64,000 bases of DNA, taken from contig NZ_AP025018.1 in NCBI RefSeq assembly GCF_019977735.1, positions 8,374,580 through 8,438,579 of the forward strand. The letters are read 5' to 3'. Within the stretch, counting starts at the first letter, position 1, and each line of letters begins with the position of its first letter. The notes beneath the pieces were generated by a model. That model did not search any database. It worked only from the letters and a program-made list of their open reading frames with translations, and was not told where the DNA came from. The stretch comes from Calothrix sp. PCC 7716. GTDB lineage: Bacteria; Cyanobacteriota; Cyanobacteriia; Cyanobacteriales; Nostocaceae. Made by a program: the position numbers and the translations under genes. Positions 1-9,676 of the stretch are shown piece by piece.

Positions 1-1
1 A

Positions 2-403
2 AGCTATATCGGCGCCGCAGGTAATATTGGTATAACTGGTGGTGGTGGCTCATCACTTGGTGAAGGTAATTTCGCGGTCATCAGTAAAATCGGCTTAACA
101 AACTTTTTGTCTGTTCGTCCGAGCGCTGTATTTGGAGACAATACAACTGTGTTAGTACCTTTAACATTTGACTTGGCGCCACGTGCAGCCAACCCAACAG
201 GAAACCAAGCATTCCCAATATCACCTTACATTGGTGCGGGTGTTGCGATTGAAACCGATAACGATGCCGAAGTTGGACTGCTATTAACTGGTGGTTTAGA
301 CATCCCACTAGGTTCTCGTTTCACACTTAACGGTGGTGTAAATGCAGCATTTCTTGATGAAACCGATGTTGGCATACAAGTAGGTGTAGGCTTCAACTTC
401 TAA
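2..403 (+). CDS. C-terminal part of an outer-membrane beta-barrel-like protein (5' end outside window)
   Basis: The reading frame is open from the first bases of the window and ends at TAA 401-403, so only the last ~133 residues are seen. The visible part is rich in Gly, Thr, Val and Asn with alternating hydrophobic and polar stretches (such as GGLDIPLGSRFTLNGGVN), typical of transmembrane beta-strands, and it ends in GVGFNF with a terminal Phe, the usual C-terminal signature of barrel proteins recognised by the BAM machinery. I infer an outer-membrane barrel protein; the exact family cannot be named. An internal Met at 107 is not the true start because the frame continues upstream without a stop. 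Confidence 0.6.
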   Translation, partial: SYIGAAGNIGITGGGGSSLGEGNFAVISKIGLTNFLSVRPSAVFGDNTTVLVPLTFDLAPRAANPTGNQAFPISPYIGAGVAIETDNDAEVGLLLTGGLDIPLGSRFTLNGGVNAAFLDETDVGIQVGVGFNF

Positions 404-417
404 TCTTGTGTTTTGTG

Positions 418-438
418 GCACAGGCATCCTGCCTGTGC
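418..438. repeat. Dispersed hairpin repeat, ACAGGCATCC...GCCTGT family
   Basis: An intergenic inverted repeat just downstream of the outer-membrane gene. The same family occurs at 1636-1655, 3396-3417, 21555-21572, 24091-24112, 24126-24146 and 60952-60969. Its position after a stop codon suggests it may also act as a terminator. Confidence 0.75.
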
Positions 439-455
439 ATTCAAAGTAATTATAT

Positions 456-1304
456 TTAGCTATATCTTATTTGTAGAATTAATCTACTACTTGTGGTAGG
501 GGGCTTTACACGATGAATACAAGTAGGATTTTCAATAAATCCAAACCCTGCATTGCCAAGAAGCGTTATTTTATTGCTTGAACCGAAATATTTTTCAATT
601 TTGTCGGCAGTAATAATATTATTCGAGAATAACAGTGTTTGTGGCGTATAGTTCCCGTGACTTTTTTCGATATATTCATGCGGACCTGAATCGTTATCTT
701 TAACATCAGTAATATAAAAATTGAGTGTCAACGATTCACAACCAACGACATCATAGTGCCAGTTAGTAGGTGCATAATCACGATTTATGTTAGTATCACT
801 CGGTGATGTAGGAAAGCTCCACGTTAGATGTGATGTGATTTTAGTTGGTTTATAACCAAGAAATTTAGTTGCTAGTTGAAGCGAAATTCTATTGTATGCA
901 ATTGCGGATATTGAATCGCACTTGTGAGTATTCGTAACAAGTCCACGATATATTTGTTTTTTACAGACTGTTTTATATTGGTGCGAGTAAAATGCAATTC
1001 CATCCAACTTTGGGTCAACACATAGAGTTGATTTTGCGTGCAATAGAATCGACGATACCAAGTGTGGTTGTAAATTTAACCCGCACCACACTGCTTGACT
1101 ATTAACGGTAGAAATTGCCTTGGGAATATCAACACTTGAAGCAAACACATTCATGTCATTCGCTTCCAAGTCAAATATTTTATTTATTTGCGCTTGTTTT
1201 TTATAATAACCAACAAGATTTCGATACCAACCAAATCGACCTAGCTTTTCAAATTTATTTATATTGATGCGTGAATTGAAATCAGTTGGGTTACACGTAA
1301 ACAT
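456..1304 (-). CDS. Phytanoyl-CoA dioxygenase (PhyH)-like Fe(II)/2-oxoglutarate oxygenase
   Basis: The 282-residue protein carries the facial-triad pattern of 2-oxoglutarate-dependent oxygenases in its C-terminal half: His183-x-Asp185 in NWHYDVVG and a distal His264 in IHRVKPP, followed by an Arg (about 274) that may bind 2-oxoglutarate. The segment SGPHEYIEKSHGN between them is typical of the PhyH group, which hydroxylates lipids, amino acids or small metabolites. The N-terminal 130 residues carry no motif I recognise. The substrate is unknown, and no biosynthetic neighbours help to define it; the gene stands alone, convergent with the preceding outer-membrane gene. The start at 1304 is the first Met of the frame; no strong ribosome site was seen. 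Confidence 0.7.
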   Translation of the reverse strand: MFTCNPTDFNSRININKFEKLGRFGWYRNLVGYYKKQAQINKIFDLEANDMNVFASSVDIPKAISTVNSQAVWCGLNLQPHLVSSILLHAKSTLCVDPKLDGIAFYSHQYKTVCKKQIYRGLVTNTHKCDSISAIAYNRISLQLATKFLGYKPTKITSHLTWSFPTSPSDTNINRDYAPTNWHYDVVGCESLTLNFYITDVKDNDSGPHEYIEKSHGNYTPQTLLFSNNIITADKIEKYFGSSNKITLLGNAGFGFIENPTCIHRVKPPTTSSRLILQIRYS

Positions 1305-2163
1305 TTATGTATGTATTCTTGCTGAACTAAACACTATCATGCAGTCAGCAATGCTTCGTTGCCTACTGGTACAAACACGTTGAAGAATATTAAGCTTTAC
1401 CATAATTATATAAACTATTGGTAACGTGACCGAAATTATAATTAAGTTTGAGTGGCGCCATATTACCATTCACAGTTATTTTACTTGCTTAGATGTATAA
1501 AATATATACTAAAATACTGAATATAAAAAGCGAATAATTTAAAATATGCACCTGGCAACGGATTATTAACGGATGTAACGGATAGGTTGTTTTAAGTAAC
1601 TATTGGTCTGTGTCATTTATTTTGGTTAGTTGTGGCACAGGCATCCCTGCCTGTGTGGTGATGTATTTTTTACCTTATTAGGCACAGAGTACACTGAGAG
1701 AAGATAATTCAACCACATAAGGAGCGAGACACGCTCGTACACAAAGTAAAGAAGAAAGGTGGTACGGTTATGACGCCTTGAAGGATTCGATTGTAGTAAA
1801 TTGTTACCGTTGTTGAAAGGTAAAAATCACTGTTACTCATTGTGACAGGGGAAGCGCGAAAATACACAAGTGATGCAACATCATTACACCCAATTTGTTA
1901 AATGTAATTGAGTGTCGCTATTGTAATAGAGTTTGTCTGCGTGAGCTACAGTACTTAAAAGAAATCCCCCTCTCTCTTCGGGGGACTTCATAAGTAAAAA
2001 TCTTAGCCCCCCTTATCAAGGAGGGTTGGGGGGATCAAAATTCAAAATAAACGCAATACTGGCAGCATATTAATATTAGATAAACTCGATAAAGTTAGTT
2101 ATTTTAATTAGCATTTAAACATATTTTATCTGATAAAATAATATTGTATTTAGTTTTAAATGG
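1305..2163. other. Gene-free stretch with several dispersed repeats
   Basis: No supportable gene in ~860 bases. It contains the AACGGAT-type repeat (1556-1585), an ACTATTGGTCTGTGTCATT element (about 1601-1620, found inverted at 7436-7455), the CAGGCATCC hairpin (1636-1655), and a C/G-rich inverted repeat around 2007-2036 of the CCCCCCTTATTAAGG family. A segment near 1720-1745 has a small palindromic GAGCG/CGCTC element. It reads as a landing zone for cyanobacterial intergenic repeats. Confidence 0.7.
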
Positions 2164-2175
2164 GTGAATTTATGC

Positions 2176-2633
2176 ATGGCAAAAAGAGTATTATCAGATT
2201 ACGATAGCCCTTGGAAAGAAGCATTAGATGTATATTTTGAATCATTCATGGAGCTATGTTTTCCTCATATTCATAGAGACATAGATTGGCAAAGAGGTTA
2301 TGAATCATGGGATACAGAATTAAGAGAAATAATTAGAGACGCTGAAATTGGAAATAGGGTTGCAGACAAGTTGGTAAAAGTTTGGCTCCATGATGGAGAA
2401 GAAGTTTTTGTATTGAATTAGATGGGATGGTAATAAACGCTCGTGAGTCAGTTGTCACGGCTTTGAGGACACGGTTTGGTGTTACACCAACAGAAGTTAG
2501 CGAGCGTCTTGAGGCAATAGATGATTTAGATGTGTTGAGAAAACTTCTCGAACAATCAATTACTATAGCTTCTATAGAGGAATTTCAGCTTCGACTCAAT
2601 GAAATTCCCCCATCTGAAGAAGCCTCGGAATAA
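2176..2633 (+). pseudogene. Decayed Rpn-family recombination-promoting nuclease / putative transposase
   Basis: The N-terminal piece (from ATG 2176 to TAG 2419-2421) reads MAKRVLSDYDSPWKEALD..., the characteristic start of the cyanobacterial PD-(D/E)XK Rpn nucleases, and stops right after GEEVFVLN, where the nuclease core should continue. The second piece (2427-2633, another frame) reads RESVVTALRTRFGVTP... and matches the usual C-terminal tail of the same family. About 150-200 central residues are missing and the two pieces are out of frame, so an internal deletion destroyed the gene. The family is assigned from memory of its typical ends. Confidence 0.7.
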
Positions 2634-2675
2634 TAAAACTTGTAAGTTGTGCTTTACGTTTTGATTAAATACATG

Positions 2676-2703
2676 GTAGAGACGTTACATATAACGTCTC
2701 TAC
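2676..2703. repeat. GTAGAGACG palindromic hairpin
   Basis: Arms GTAGAGACGTTA and TAACGTCTCTAC with a short loop. The same hairpin type lies at 54303-54330, and related GAGACGCG forms lie at 12961-12983 and 22783-22853. It may terminate transcription from the decayed gene upstream. Confidence 0.75.
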
Positions 2704-2741
2704 CGTATCTTGGGTTTTATGCGCGTATTTACCATTTTAAC

Positions 2742-2776
2742 GGCGCCTTTATAATGAATTACGCTTAAAAGGCGCC
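2742..2776. repeat. Inverted pair of GGCGCC sites
   Basis: GGCGCCTTT at 2742-2750 faces AAAGGCGCC at 2768-2776, giving a potential 9-bp stem in the gene-free stretch 2634-2939. A third GGCGCC lies near 2909. The rest of this stretch shows nothing else. Confidence 0.55.
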
Positions 2777-2939
2777 TAACATGACTATTTAGATAGTAAA
2801 ATTATATACTTTTGGTCAAGGTAAAAAGCCGTGTTTTTCTCAATATAAATACGAAATTCGCGTTTTTAGGTCAAATAATATACCTTTATATTGATTTTTG
2901 ACTTACTTCGGCGCCTAAATAATACATTAATAATACGTG

Positions 2940-3275
2940 TTAAAACGTTCCCAATAAAGGGAGTACTTTAATTTTTAGCAAATCAATCAAGTCAGTATCC
3001 ATATAATTATAGTCGTCTAGTATATCTAAGCAAATAACTCGCTTGCCTTTCAAATACGGCTTGAATTTTTTTGATAGCTTGTTTCGATGAGCTTTTTCCA
3101 TGACAAATATAATATCCGCGCGTTCAATAGCTTCAACAGATAGAGGTATTTCAGCGTCATGGTTTAAACCCGCAGATTCTACATCTAGTCCTTCGTATTC
3201 AGAAAATACTGCTTCTGCTGTCGGACTTCTGAGTTTATTTTGGCTACATATAAATAAAAGTTTTTTGATTTTCAC
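2940..3275 (-). CDS. Low-molecular-weight protein tyrosine phosphatase-like protein
   Basis: The 111-residue protein begins MKIKKLLFICSQNKLRSPTAEAVF. Cys10 and Arg16 form the C-x5-R phosphate-binding loop of low-molecular-weight phosphatases (CSQNKLR), followed by the usual S/T-P-T-A-E helix. The C-terminal half contains LDILDDYNYMD, which resembles the conserved acidic region supplying the general acid. The length fits the short bacterial subgroup (~105-115 residues) rather than the classical ~150-residue enzymes. It probably dephosphorylates phosphotyrosine or a related phosphoester in the cytoplasm; no partner kinase is adjacent. It lies downstream of secA on the same strand, separated by ~170 bases with repeats, so co-transcription is unlikely. 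Confidence 0.8.
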   Translation of the reverse strand: MKIKKLLFICSQNKLRSPTAEAVFSEYEGLDVESAGLNHDAEIPLSVEAIERADIIFVMEKAHRNKLSKKFKPYLKGKRVICLDILDDYNYMDTDLIDLLKIKVLPLLGTF

Positions 3276-3395
3276 GCTTTATACTGTTGTATTCAATCTA
3301 GTGATTAATTGAGTCCATTTTAATGGACTTAAGCTTTTAGCCTATGGGTTTTAACCCTAGGCGGGTTTTGTGAGAAAAATTATAATAAAATAAAT

Positions 3396-3417
3396 GCACA
3401 GGCAGGGATGCCTGTGC
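3396..3417. repeat. CAGGCATCC-family hairpin downstream of secA
   Basis: Arms GCACAGGCA and TGCCTGTGC around a short loop, just beyond the secA stop codon. A further small palindrome, GGGTTTTAACCC, lies near 3346-3357. It probably acts as a terminator for secA. Confidence 0.65.
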
Positions 3418-3447
3418 TACAAGAGATAAATATTTAGTTGTTAAAGC

Positions 3448-6240
3448 TTAGACCATTTCTGATTGTTGCATAGCAGGTTGAGGTTGAGGTTGGAACATGA
3501 ACAGCGAGTATACAACGTCTCTACGGATATTTGTCATCATATCTAAGAATAATTCGTAACCTTCGCTCTTATATTCAATTAATGGGTCTTTCTGTCCATA
3601 ACCACGTAACCCTACTGACTCACGTAAAGCATCCATACCTTGTAAATGCTCACGCCATAAAGTATCAATACGTTGCAAAATAAAGAAGCGTTCGGCTTGA
3701 CGCATTAAACCAGCTTGTATTTGGTCGATTTGTGCCTCTTTCATATCATAAGCAATACGAACTTGCTCATGAAGAAAAGCTTTAATTTCGCCCACCGACA
3801 TGTCTACCAACTGTTCTGATTGTAAATCAGCTAGTAAATAAACAAATTCTTTGACTTTTTCAACTAATTTATCGAGTTCCCATTCTTCTGAAGGCAAGTC
3901 AATATTAATATAGTAGTCAACGATGTCATCCATCGTCTTCTCAGCATATTTAATTACTTGCTCTTTCAAATCTTGCCCTTCTAATACCCGGCGCCGTTCC
4001 GCGTAAATAGCACGACGTTGGTTATTCATAACTTCGTCGTACTCAAATACTTGTTTCCGAATGTCGTAATAATATGTTTCGACTTTCTTTTGGGCGCCTT
4101 CCAAACTGCGAGTTAACATACCTGACTCGATAGGCATGTCTTCTTCGACGTTGAACATGTTCATCAAGTTGGCGACTTTCTCTCCTCCAAAAATCCGCAT
4201 CAAGTTATCTTCTAAACTGAGGAAAAATCTGGCGCTTCCAGGGTCTCCTTGTCGTCCAGCACGTCCCCGTAACTGATTATCGATACGTCGCGATTCGTGA
4301 CGTTCAGTTCCTATTACGTGTAACCCACCTAACTCAACAACTTTATCATGTTCAGCTTTGGTAAACTCTTCATACTCGTGTCGAATACGATTATAAGCAT
4401 CACGCAATTTTTGAATTACTGGGTCATCGGTAGGCGCCTTTTCTGCGGCAACAGCAATTCTTTCTTCTGCCTCAAGTTCTGGTAAAGAGCGCTCACCATA
4501 CTCACGTGCAGCAAACTCAACCGCTTGCTTTAATAAATTCTCAGTCTCTTTTCCAATTTGAGTAGGAAAAATTTCTGGAGAAGCACGCCAAGTTTTAACC
4601 TTTTTACCAGGTACAAACCCTTGACCACCACCACCATGACCACCAGGTAAACCACTAGCACGTTGAATACCAAAAGTATCTTCGTCTTCTGGTTGAACAA
4701 GACGTGGCATAAAGTATTCGCGCACTTTCAAACGCGCCATGTACTCGGCATTACCACCCAAGATAATGTCAGTTCCACGACCTGCCATGTTAGTCGCAAT
4801 AGTTACAGCACCACTTCGTCCTGCTTGTGCAACAATTTCCGCTTCACGCTCTACGTTTTCTGGACGCGCGTTAAGCAACTCGTGGGGTATCTCCATTTGC
4901 CGTAACAACTGACTGAGATACTCAGATTTTTCAACACTAGTAGTACCCACCAATACAGGTCTACCTTGCTCGTGCATTTCCGCACATTCCCTAGCAATGG
5001 CAGTCCATTTACCGTTTTCAGTCTTAAAGACCATATCCGATAAATCTTTCCGCATCCGAACCCGGTTTGTGGGTATTATTGTAACTTCCAGTTTGTAGAT
5101 TTTTTCAAACTCAGCTTCTTCTGTTTTTGCTGTACCCGTCATTCCACCCAATTTAGGGTATAAAAGAAACAGGTTTTGATATGTAATTGTTGCAAGAGTT
5201 TGAGTTTCTGGCTGAATTTCTAAGTGTTCTTTTGCCTCAATCGCTTGGTGTAAACCGTCACTCCAACGGCGCCCAGGCATAACACGACCTGTAAATTCAT
5301 CAACGATAACCACTTCACCACCACGGGTAATATAGTTAACGTCCTTTAAAAATAATTCTTTAGCTTTAATAGCATTAAATACAAAATGTGCCCAAGGGTC
5401 TTCTGGGTCAAATAAGTCAGTAACTTCAAGTAATCTTTCAGCTTCTGCAAACCCTTCATCAGTTAACAATACGTTACGTGCTTTCTCATCAACCTCATAA
5501 TGCTCATCTTTTTTAAGTGCATTAGAAATTTCTGCGGCTCTGAGATATTTTTCGGTTGGTCGTTCAACCTGTCCCGATATAATTAACGGTGTACGTGCTT
5601 CATCAACTAAAATCGAATCAACTTCGTCGATAACGCAGTAATTAAAGGGACGCTGCACAACATCCTTGATATCTGTCGCCATATTATCGCGCAGATAGTC
5701 AAAACCAATTTCACTATTTGTTACATAAGTAATATCGCAGTCGTAATTCTTCTTACGCTCCTGCGGTGTCATACTTTGTTGAATAAGACCTACACTCAAA
5801 CCCAAGAACCGATGTACCTGACCCATCCACTCAGCATCTCGACGAGCTAGGTAGTCGTTAACGGTTATTACGTGTACACCTTTACCAGTTAGAGCATTTA
5901 AATAACTTGGCAAAGTCGCCACAAGAGTTTTACCCTCACCAGTCTTCATTTCGGCGATTTGCCCTGTATGCAGAATAATACCACCCAACATTTGCACATC
6001 AAAGTGGCGCAACCCTAACACACGCCGTCCAGCTTCTCGAACAGTTGCAAAAGCTTCGGGCAAAATATCGTCAAGAGTTTCACCCTTTGCCAAACGCTGT
6101 CTAAACTCTACTGTTTTCCCCTTCAACTGCTCATCTGAAAGGGACTTAATTTCTTCCTCAAAGAGATTAATATCAGTGATGTAAGGTTGGTATTTTTTAA
6201 GTTTACGAGCGTTGGGGTCGCCCAACAAGGTTTTTAGCAT
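3448..6240 (-). CDS. secA: Preprotein translocase ATPase SecA
   Basis: The 930-residue protein has full SecA architecture. It powers export of unfolded preproteins through SecYEG at the plasma and thylakoid membranes. Walker A GEGKT is at residues 101-105 and the DEVD Walker B at about 205-208 ([20 protein letters not shown]). The preprotein cross-linking domain follows, then the second helicase lobe with [19 protein letters not shown] and [13 protein letters not shown]. The Gly-rich insertion after [13 protein letters not shown] is typical of cyanobacterial SecA. The C-terminus is short and lacks the Cys-rich zinc tail of E. coli SecA, as is usual in cyanobacteria. The start [10 protein letters not shown] is the standard one. 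Confidence 0.98.
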   Translation of the reverse strand: MLKTLLGDPNARKLKKYQPYITDINLFEEEIKSLSDEQLKGKTVEFRQRLAKGETLDDILPEAFATVREAGRRVLGLRHFDVQMLGGIILHTGQIAEMKTGEGKTLVATLPSYLNALTGKGVHVITVNDYLARRDAEWMGQVHRFLGLSVGLIQQSMTPQERKKNYDCDITYVTNSEIGFDYLRDNMATDIKDVVQRPFNYCVIDEVDSILVDEARTPLIISGQVERPTEKYLRAAEISNALKKDEHYEVDEKARNVLLTDEGFAEAERLLEVTDLFDPEDPWAHFVFNAIKAKELFLKDVNYITRGGEVVIVDEFTGRVMPGRRWSDGLHQAIEAKEHLEIQPETQTLATITYQNLFLLYPKLGGMTGTAKTEEAEFEKIYKLEVTIIPTNRVRMRKDLSDMVFKTENGKWTAIARECAEMHEQGRPVLVGTTSVEKSEYLSQLLRQMEIPHELLNARPENVEREAEIVAQAGRSGAVTIATNMAGRGTDIILGGNAEYMARLKVREYFMPRLVQPEDEDTFGIQRASGLPGGHGGGGQGFVPGKKVKTWRASPEIFPTQIGKETENLLKQAVEFAAREYGERSLPELEAEERIAVAAEKAPTDDPVIQKLRDAYNRIRHEYEEFTKAEHDKVVELGGLHVIGTERHESRRIDNQLRGRAGRQGDPGSARFFLSLEDNLMRIFGGEKVANLMNMFNVEEDMPIESGMLTRSLEGAQKKVETYYYDIRKQVFEYDEVMNNQRRAIYAERRRVLEGQDLKEQVIKYAEKTMDDIVDYYINIDLPSEEWELDKLVEKVKEFVYLLADLQSEQLVDMSVGEIKAFLHEQVRIAYDMKEAQIDQIQAGLMRQAERFFILQRIDTLWREHLQGMDALRESVGLRGYGQKDPLIEYKSEGYELFLDMMTNIRRDVVYSLFMFQPQPQPAMQQSEMV

Positions 6241-6468
6241 GGCGGTTAATTAACTAAACAAAGAATGGGAATAATTAATGAAAGGCTTATAGATTATAGA
6301 CATTTCACATAACCGAATTTAATAATTATCATCGGTTATACTCTAACAGACTTATTATATAGACGGTTACTTGAGACCAATATATATTGAGACTGTTTCC
6401 ATATTAACCTAGGTTGTCCCCAAAGCTTGTCAGGAACTCCGACCATACTCCTGTCGCAATATCCCACC

Positions 6469-7020
6469 TTATTGCCACTCCTTGCTTAAGCTGCGAAAGT
6501 CATAATTATTTGCTCCTGGATGACATGTTACACAACTACTAACTTGCGTAGGGTTTGGTAGTTTAACTTGAGGATGTAAAGCTTTGAAATAACGTGAGCT
6601 ATTTAAACGGTACGGTATTTGCTCGTCTTCGAGTATTGGACGCGAAAAAGTCGAAAGGTATCGCCACACCAACATACGCGGTGGGTCTACTAGCGGTTGA
6701 AGTTGTGAACCGTAATGTTGACTATCGGAAAGAAGGTTTTTCCAGGTTTGAGTCGGAAAAACTGACGCAGGCAAAGCAATATGACAAGTCGAGCAATTTT
6801 CTAAGTAAAGCTCTTGTCCAAGTTTAAATTGTGCAGGTACTACATCTACTGTACCAATAGAAGACGTTGCACCGTCATTTGGAGTGGCGCCGTTTACACT
6901 TGTAGCAAAAGCTAACAACCATCCCATCGCAAGACTCCAAGCCAAAACTATTAAAAGTAAACCAATCGGATTACGTTTTAGCCTTTTTTCCTTACTTTTG
7001 CGTTTAACCAAATTAGACAT
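6469..7020 (-). CDS. Membrane-anchored dihaem cytochrome c
   Basis: The 183-residue protein has a basic N-terminus (KRKSKEKRLKRN), then a hydrophobic segment at about residues 19-42 acting as signal or anchor. Two c-type haem sites follow: CSTCH (76-80) and CVTCH (163-167), the latter in SSCVTCHPGANNYDF. Related short dihaem proteins are widespread in cyanobacteria, where they are presumed lumenal or periplasmic electron carriers. The axial sixth ligands cannot be told from sequence alone. Gene order (upstream of secA, same strand, ~230 bases apart) gives no functional link. The start at 7020 is the only Met before the basic region. Confidence 0.85.
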   Translation of the reverse strand: MSNLVKRKSKEKRLKRNPIGLLLIVLAWSLAMGWLLAFATSVNGATPNDGATSSIGTVDVVPAQFKLGQELYLENCSTCHIALPASVFPTQTWKNLLSDSQHYGSQLQPLVDPPRMLVWRYLSTFSRPILEDEQIPYRLNSSRYFKALHPQVKLPNPTQVSSCVTCHPGANNYDFRSLSKEWQ

Positions 7021-7484
7021 TTTAAATTATGGACTGGAATATTGTACTATGTAGTTCTAACGAACAAAACGAATAAATCTTAAACTCACCAAAATATAAC
7101 CTGCATACACGCACTATACATTCAGAGTCTTATATTAGCTGTTTTGTTGCCATTACATAGTTTTTAAGATAACTATTGACATCTTTGATTAATGTAAGGT
7201 AGGTAGGAATATTGGCAACGGATGATAAACAGATGTAACGGATGCTCTATCTCTAGCCAGTAGTACTAATGCTAGCAATTTCACGTTGGTACTACTGGTT
7301 AGCTTAACCAGTAGTACCAAGTATGATGATTTGAAGCCATGTTGTAATTCAAAGCAGTTACTTCAAGTCAATAGTTTTGGTATGTTGGCACCTGTCGTAG
7401 GGTGGGCAGTGCCCACCTTACAACACCCCAAAATTAATGACACAGACCAATAGTGTTACAATCCATTAAAATCTAAAATATAAA
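7021..7484. other. Gene-free stretch packed with dispersed repeats
   Basis: Holds an AACGGAT repeat (about 7215-7244), a long hairpin (7286-7320), a GGTGGGCAGTGCCCACC hairpin (about 7397-7422, with a relative near 26018-26040), and an inverted copy (about 7436-7455) of the ACTATTGGTCTGTGTCATT element near 1601. No ORF is credible. The promoter of the cytochrome gene must lie at its left edge. Confidence 0.7.
7286..7320. repeat. Long perfect hairpin, GGTACTACTGG arms
   Basis: Arms of 16 bases (7286-7301 and 7305-7320, TTGGTACTACTGGTTA and its complement) are separated by a 3-base loop. A further CCAGTAGTAC copy lies just upstream, near 7258. It is one of the strongest hairpins in the window, but there is no T-run, so it is more likely a repeat element than a terminator. 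Confidence 0.75.
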
Positions 7485-8393
7485 TTAAGGTATTGGTACT
7501 GAGCGTAATATACGCTCTATGACACTCTTAGCTCGGCGCCCACCTACTGGTATCAAACGATGACACAAAACATGAGGCGCCAGAAACTTAATATCATCAG
7601 GAATTGCATAATCGCGTCCCAGCAAAAAAGCAAGAGCTTGGGTTGCTTTTTGCAACGAAACCGTACCACGAGGACTAACACCAAGAGTAATTTCTTCATC
7701 TTGCCGTGTCGCTCGTACTAAATCAAGAATATATTGTTGTAACGAAGTATCTACTTTTACACTTGCACATAAACGACGTAACTGTGCAACTTCGTCTAAA
7801 GTAATACAAGGCTCCAATGCATCAACTTGTGTACCCTCCGAAGCACGCTGCAACATTTGAAGCTCCTCGTTTTCTGATGGATAACCCAGACTTAATGACA
7901 GCATAAACCTATCCATCTGAGCTTCTGGAAGCGGAAAAGTACCTTGATACTCAATCGGATTTTGGGTAGCAATAACGAAAAATGGTAAGGGAACTGGACG
8001 CGAAACACCATCAACAGTTACTTGATGTTCTTCCATTACTTCAAGCAATGCTGACTGAGTTCTAGGTGTAGCTCGATTTATTTCGTCTGCCAGTAGAACA
8101 TTAGCAAAAACAGGTCCAGATAAAAAACTAAATTCGCCGCTTTTGGGGTTCCAAATATTAGTGCCTGTTATATCGGTCGGTAAAAGGTCTGGAGTACATT
8201 GTAATCTTTGAAACCTACCGTCAATAGAACGAGCTAGCGATTTTGCTAATAAGGTTTTACCAACACCTGGGACATCTTCTAGTAGCGCATGACCACCTCC
8301 AAGTAAGGCAACCAATACCAAACGGATAGATGTAGTTTTGCCAACTATTGTTTTTGCTAAGTTTTGTGTCAATGCGTCAATTTTTTCTCTCAT
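7485..8393 (-). CDS. MoxR-family AAA+ ATPase
   Basis: Reading from ATG 8393 gives a 303-residue protein starting MREKIDALTQNLAKTIVGK, the normal MoxR length. A longer frame reaches 8495, but a GGGAGGG ribosome site sits ~6-8 bases upstream of the 8393 ATG and the extra residues (MASYGNTQY...) are not family-like. Walker A is in LLEDVPGVGKTLLAKS, Walker B in LLADEINRATPRTQSALLEVMEE, and sensor 1 in VIATQNPIEYQGTFPLPEAQMDRF. MoxR ATPases are chaperone-like and assist maturation of metal- or VWA-domain proteins. No VWA partner is adjacent. The gene follows ribF on the same strand ~110 bases downstream, so a shared transcript is possible. Confidence 0.9.
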   Translation of the reverse strand: MREKIDALTQNLAKTIVGKTTSIRLVLVALLGGGHALLEDVPGVGKTLLAKSLARSIDGRFQRLQCTPDLLPTDITGTNIWNPKSGEFSFLSGPVFANVLLADEINRATPRTQSALLEVMEEHQVTVDGVSRPVPLPFFVIATQNPIEYQGTFPLPEAQMDRFMLSLSLGYPSENEELQMLQRASEGTQVDALEPCITLDEVAQLRRLCASVKVDTSLQQYILDLVRATRQDEEITLGVSPRGTVSLQKATQALAFLLGRDYAIPDDIKFLAPHVLCHRLIPVGGRRAKSVIERILRSVPIP

Positions 8394-8506
8394 GTCCCAC
8401 CCTCCCATCGCACAATTAAATAAAGGTACGGATATACATCCGCACCCTGGCTTTACTTCTTGAGTCCTATATTGAGTGTTCCCGTAACTAGCCAAAAATT
8501 AACACG

Positions 8507-9538
8507 TCAACTTAAAAAAGCTTTGGCTTCTTTGCAGTCAAGTTGAATTTGGTTCTTTAATGCTTCTAGAGAGGCAAATTTTGTTTCAGGTCGCAAAAAT
8601 TTCTCTAGCTCAACTACCAACTTCTTACCATACAAATCACCTGCCCAATCGAACAAATGTACCTCAGTGGTTACATTTTCACCATTTACTGTGGGACGGT
8701 TGCCAATATTCATTACACCAAGAGCAAGGAATTCAAGATGTTCTGAAGTACCTGACGCTTCAAATACACGAACTGCATAAACACCATTGCGTGGCAAAAA
8801 TTTATCTTTAGGTAACTCAAGGTTTGCAGTCGGGAAACCAATTGTTCTACCAAGTTGTTGACCTTTGACAACAACACCGTGTAAACTATATGGTCTTCCA
8901 AGAAGTTGTTGTGCCCGTTCAACATTACCCTCTTCAAGGATGGAGCGAATTAGTGAAGTTGAAATGCGCGTCATTTCTGGGCATGTGTTTTGTGCGGTAC
9001 TATCGTGCTGAGTATCAATTTCTAAAGAAACAATCGTTACAGGAATATTGTACCTAGCCGCGATAATTTGTAGGTCATATGCGGTTCCACTGCGTTTTGA
9101 ACCGAAACGAAAATCTTGCCCAACACTAATTTGGGTTGCTTGAAGCTGTTGCACTAAGATTTTCTCAACGAACTCCACAGGAGATAACTCACATAATTCG
9201 CGGTCAAAGGGCAGCAGTACTAATTGTTCGACACCAAGCAGTCGTAATTGCTTAACTTTTTCATTAAGAGGTGTTAGCAATGTACGAGGTTTTCCGCTAA
9301 AAAATTCTTGCGGATGAGGGTCGAAGGTGACTACAGTCGAGTGGATATTCCTTTGTTGCAACTCTCTTGAACTCAAATTTAATCCCATCTCCGTGCTGGA
9401 TGAGATGGGTTTAATAACCTGCTGATGTCCGCGATGTACACCATCAAACTTGCCAAGTGCGACAGCAGTAGGCGTTAGAGCTAATTCAGCTTGATTAGTA
9501 ACCCGCACAGAACACCCATTTGGAGACAGATTTAGCAC
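8507..9538 (-). CDS. ribF: Bifunctional riboflavin kinase / FAD synthetase
   Basis: The 343-residue protein makes FMN and FAD from riboflavin. The N-terminal FAD synthetase domain shows VALGKFDGVHRGHQ (residues ~27-40, nucleotidyltransferase HxGH-type motif), FDPHPQEFF and the ISTSLIRSILEEG motif. The C-terminal kinase domain shows LGRTIGFPTANL and GVYAVRV, with the VVELEKFLRPETKF segment near the end. Total length is slightly above the usual 310-335 residues because of insertions around residues 45-60 and 180. A GTG at 9508 is an alternative start that would give the shorter N-terminus (VRVTNQAEL...) seen in many relatives. Confidence 0.95.
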   Translation of the reverse strand: MLNLSPNGCSVRVTNQAELALTPTAVALGKFDGVHRGHQQVIKPISSSTEMGLNLSSRELQQRNIHSTVVTFDPHPQEFFSGKPRTLLTPLNEKVKQLRLLGVEQLVLLPFDRELCELSPVEFVEKILVQQLQATQISVGQDFRFGSKRSGTAYDLQIIAARYNIPVTIVSLEIDTQHDSTAQNTCPEMTRISTSLIRSILEEGNVERAQQLLGRPYSLHGVVVKGQQLGRTIGFPTANLELPKDKFLPRNGVYAVRVFEASGTSEHLEFLALGVMNIGNRPTVNGENVTTEVHLFDWAGDLYGKKLVVELEKFLRPETKFASLEALKNQIQLDCKEAKAFLS

Positions 9539-9676
9539 TTTTTGGTACTGGGATAAGCGTGTTTATGAGCGATTCACTTCAAAAGGCTAACTGTCTAACG
9601 ACCATTAACTTTTAAAGCGAAATCTATCACCAATCTAATCTAAAATCTTCTATTACTCCGGTTATCTATGTCTATT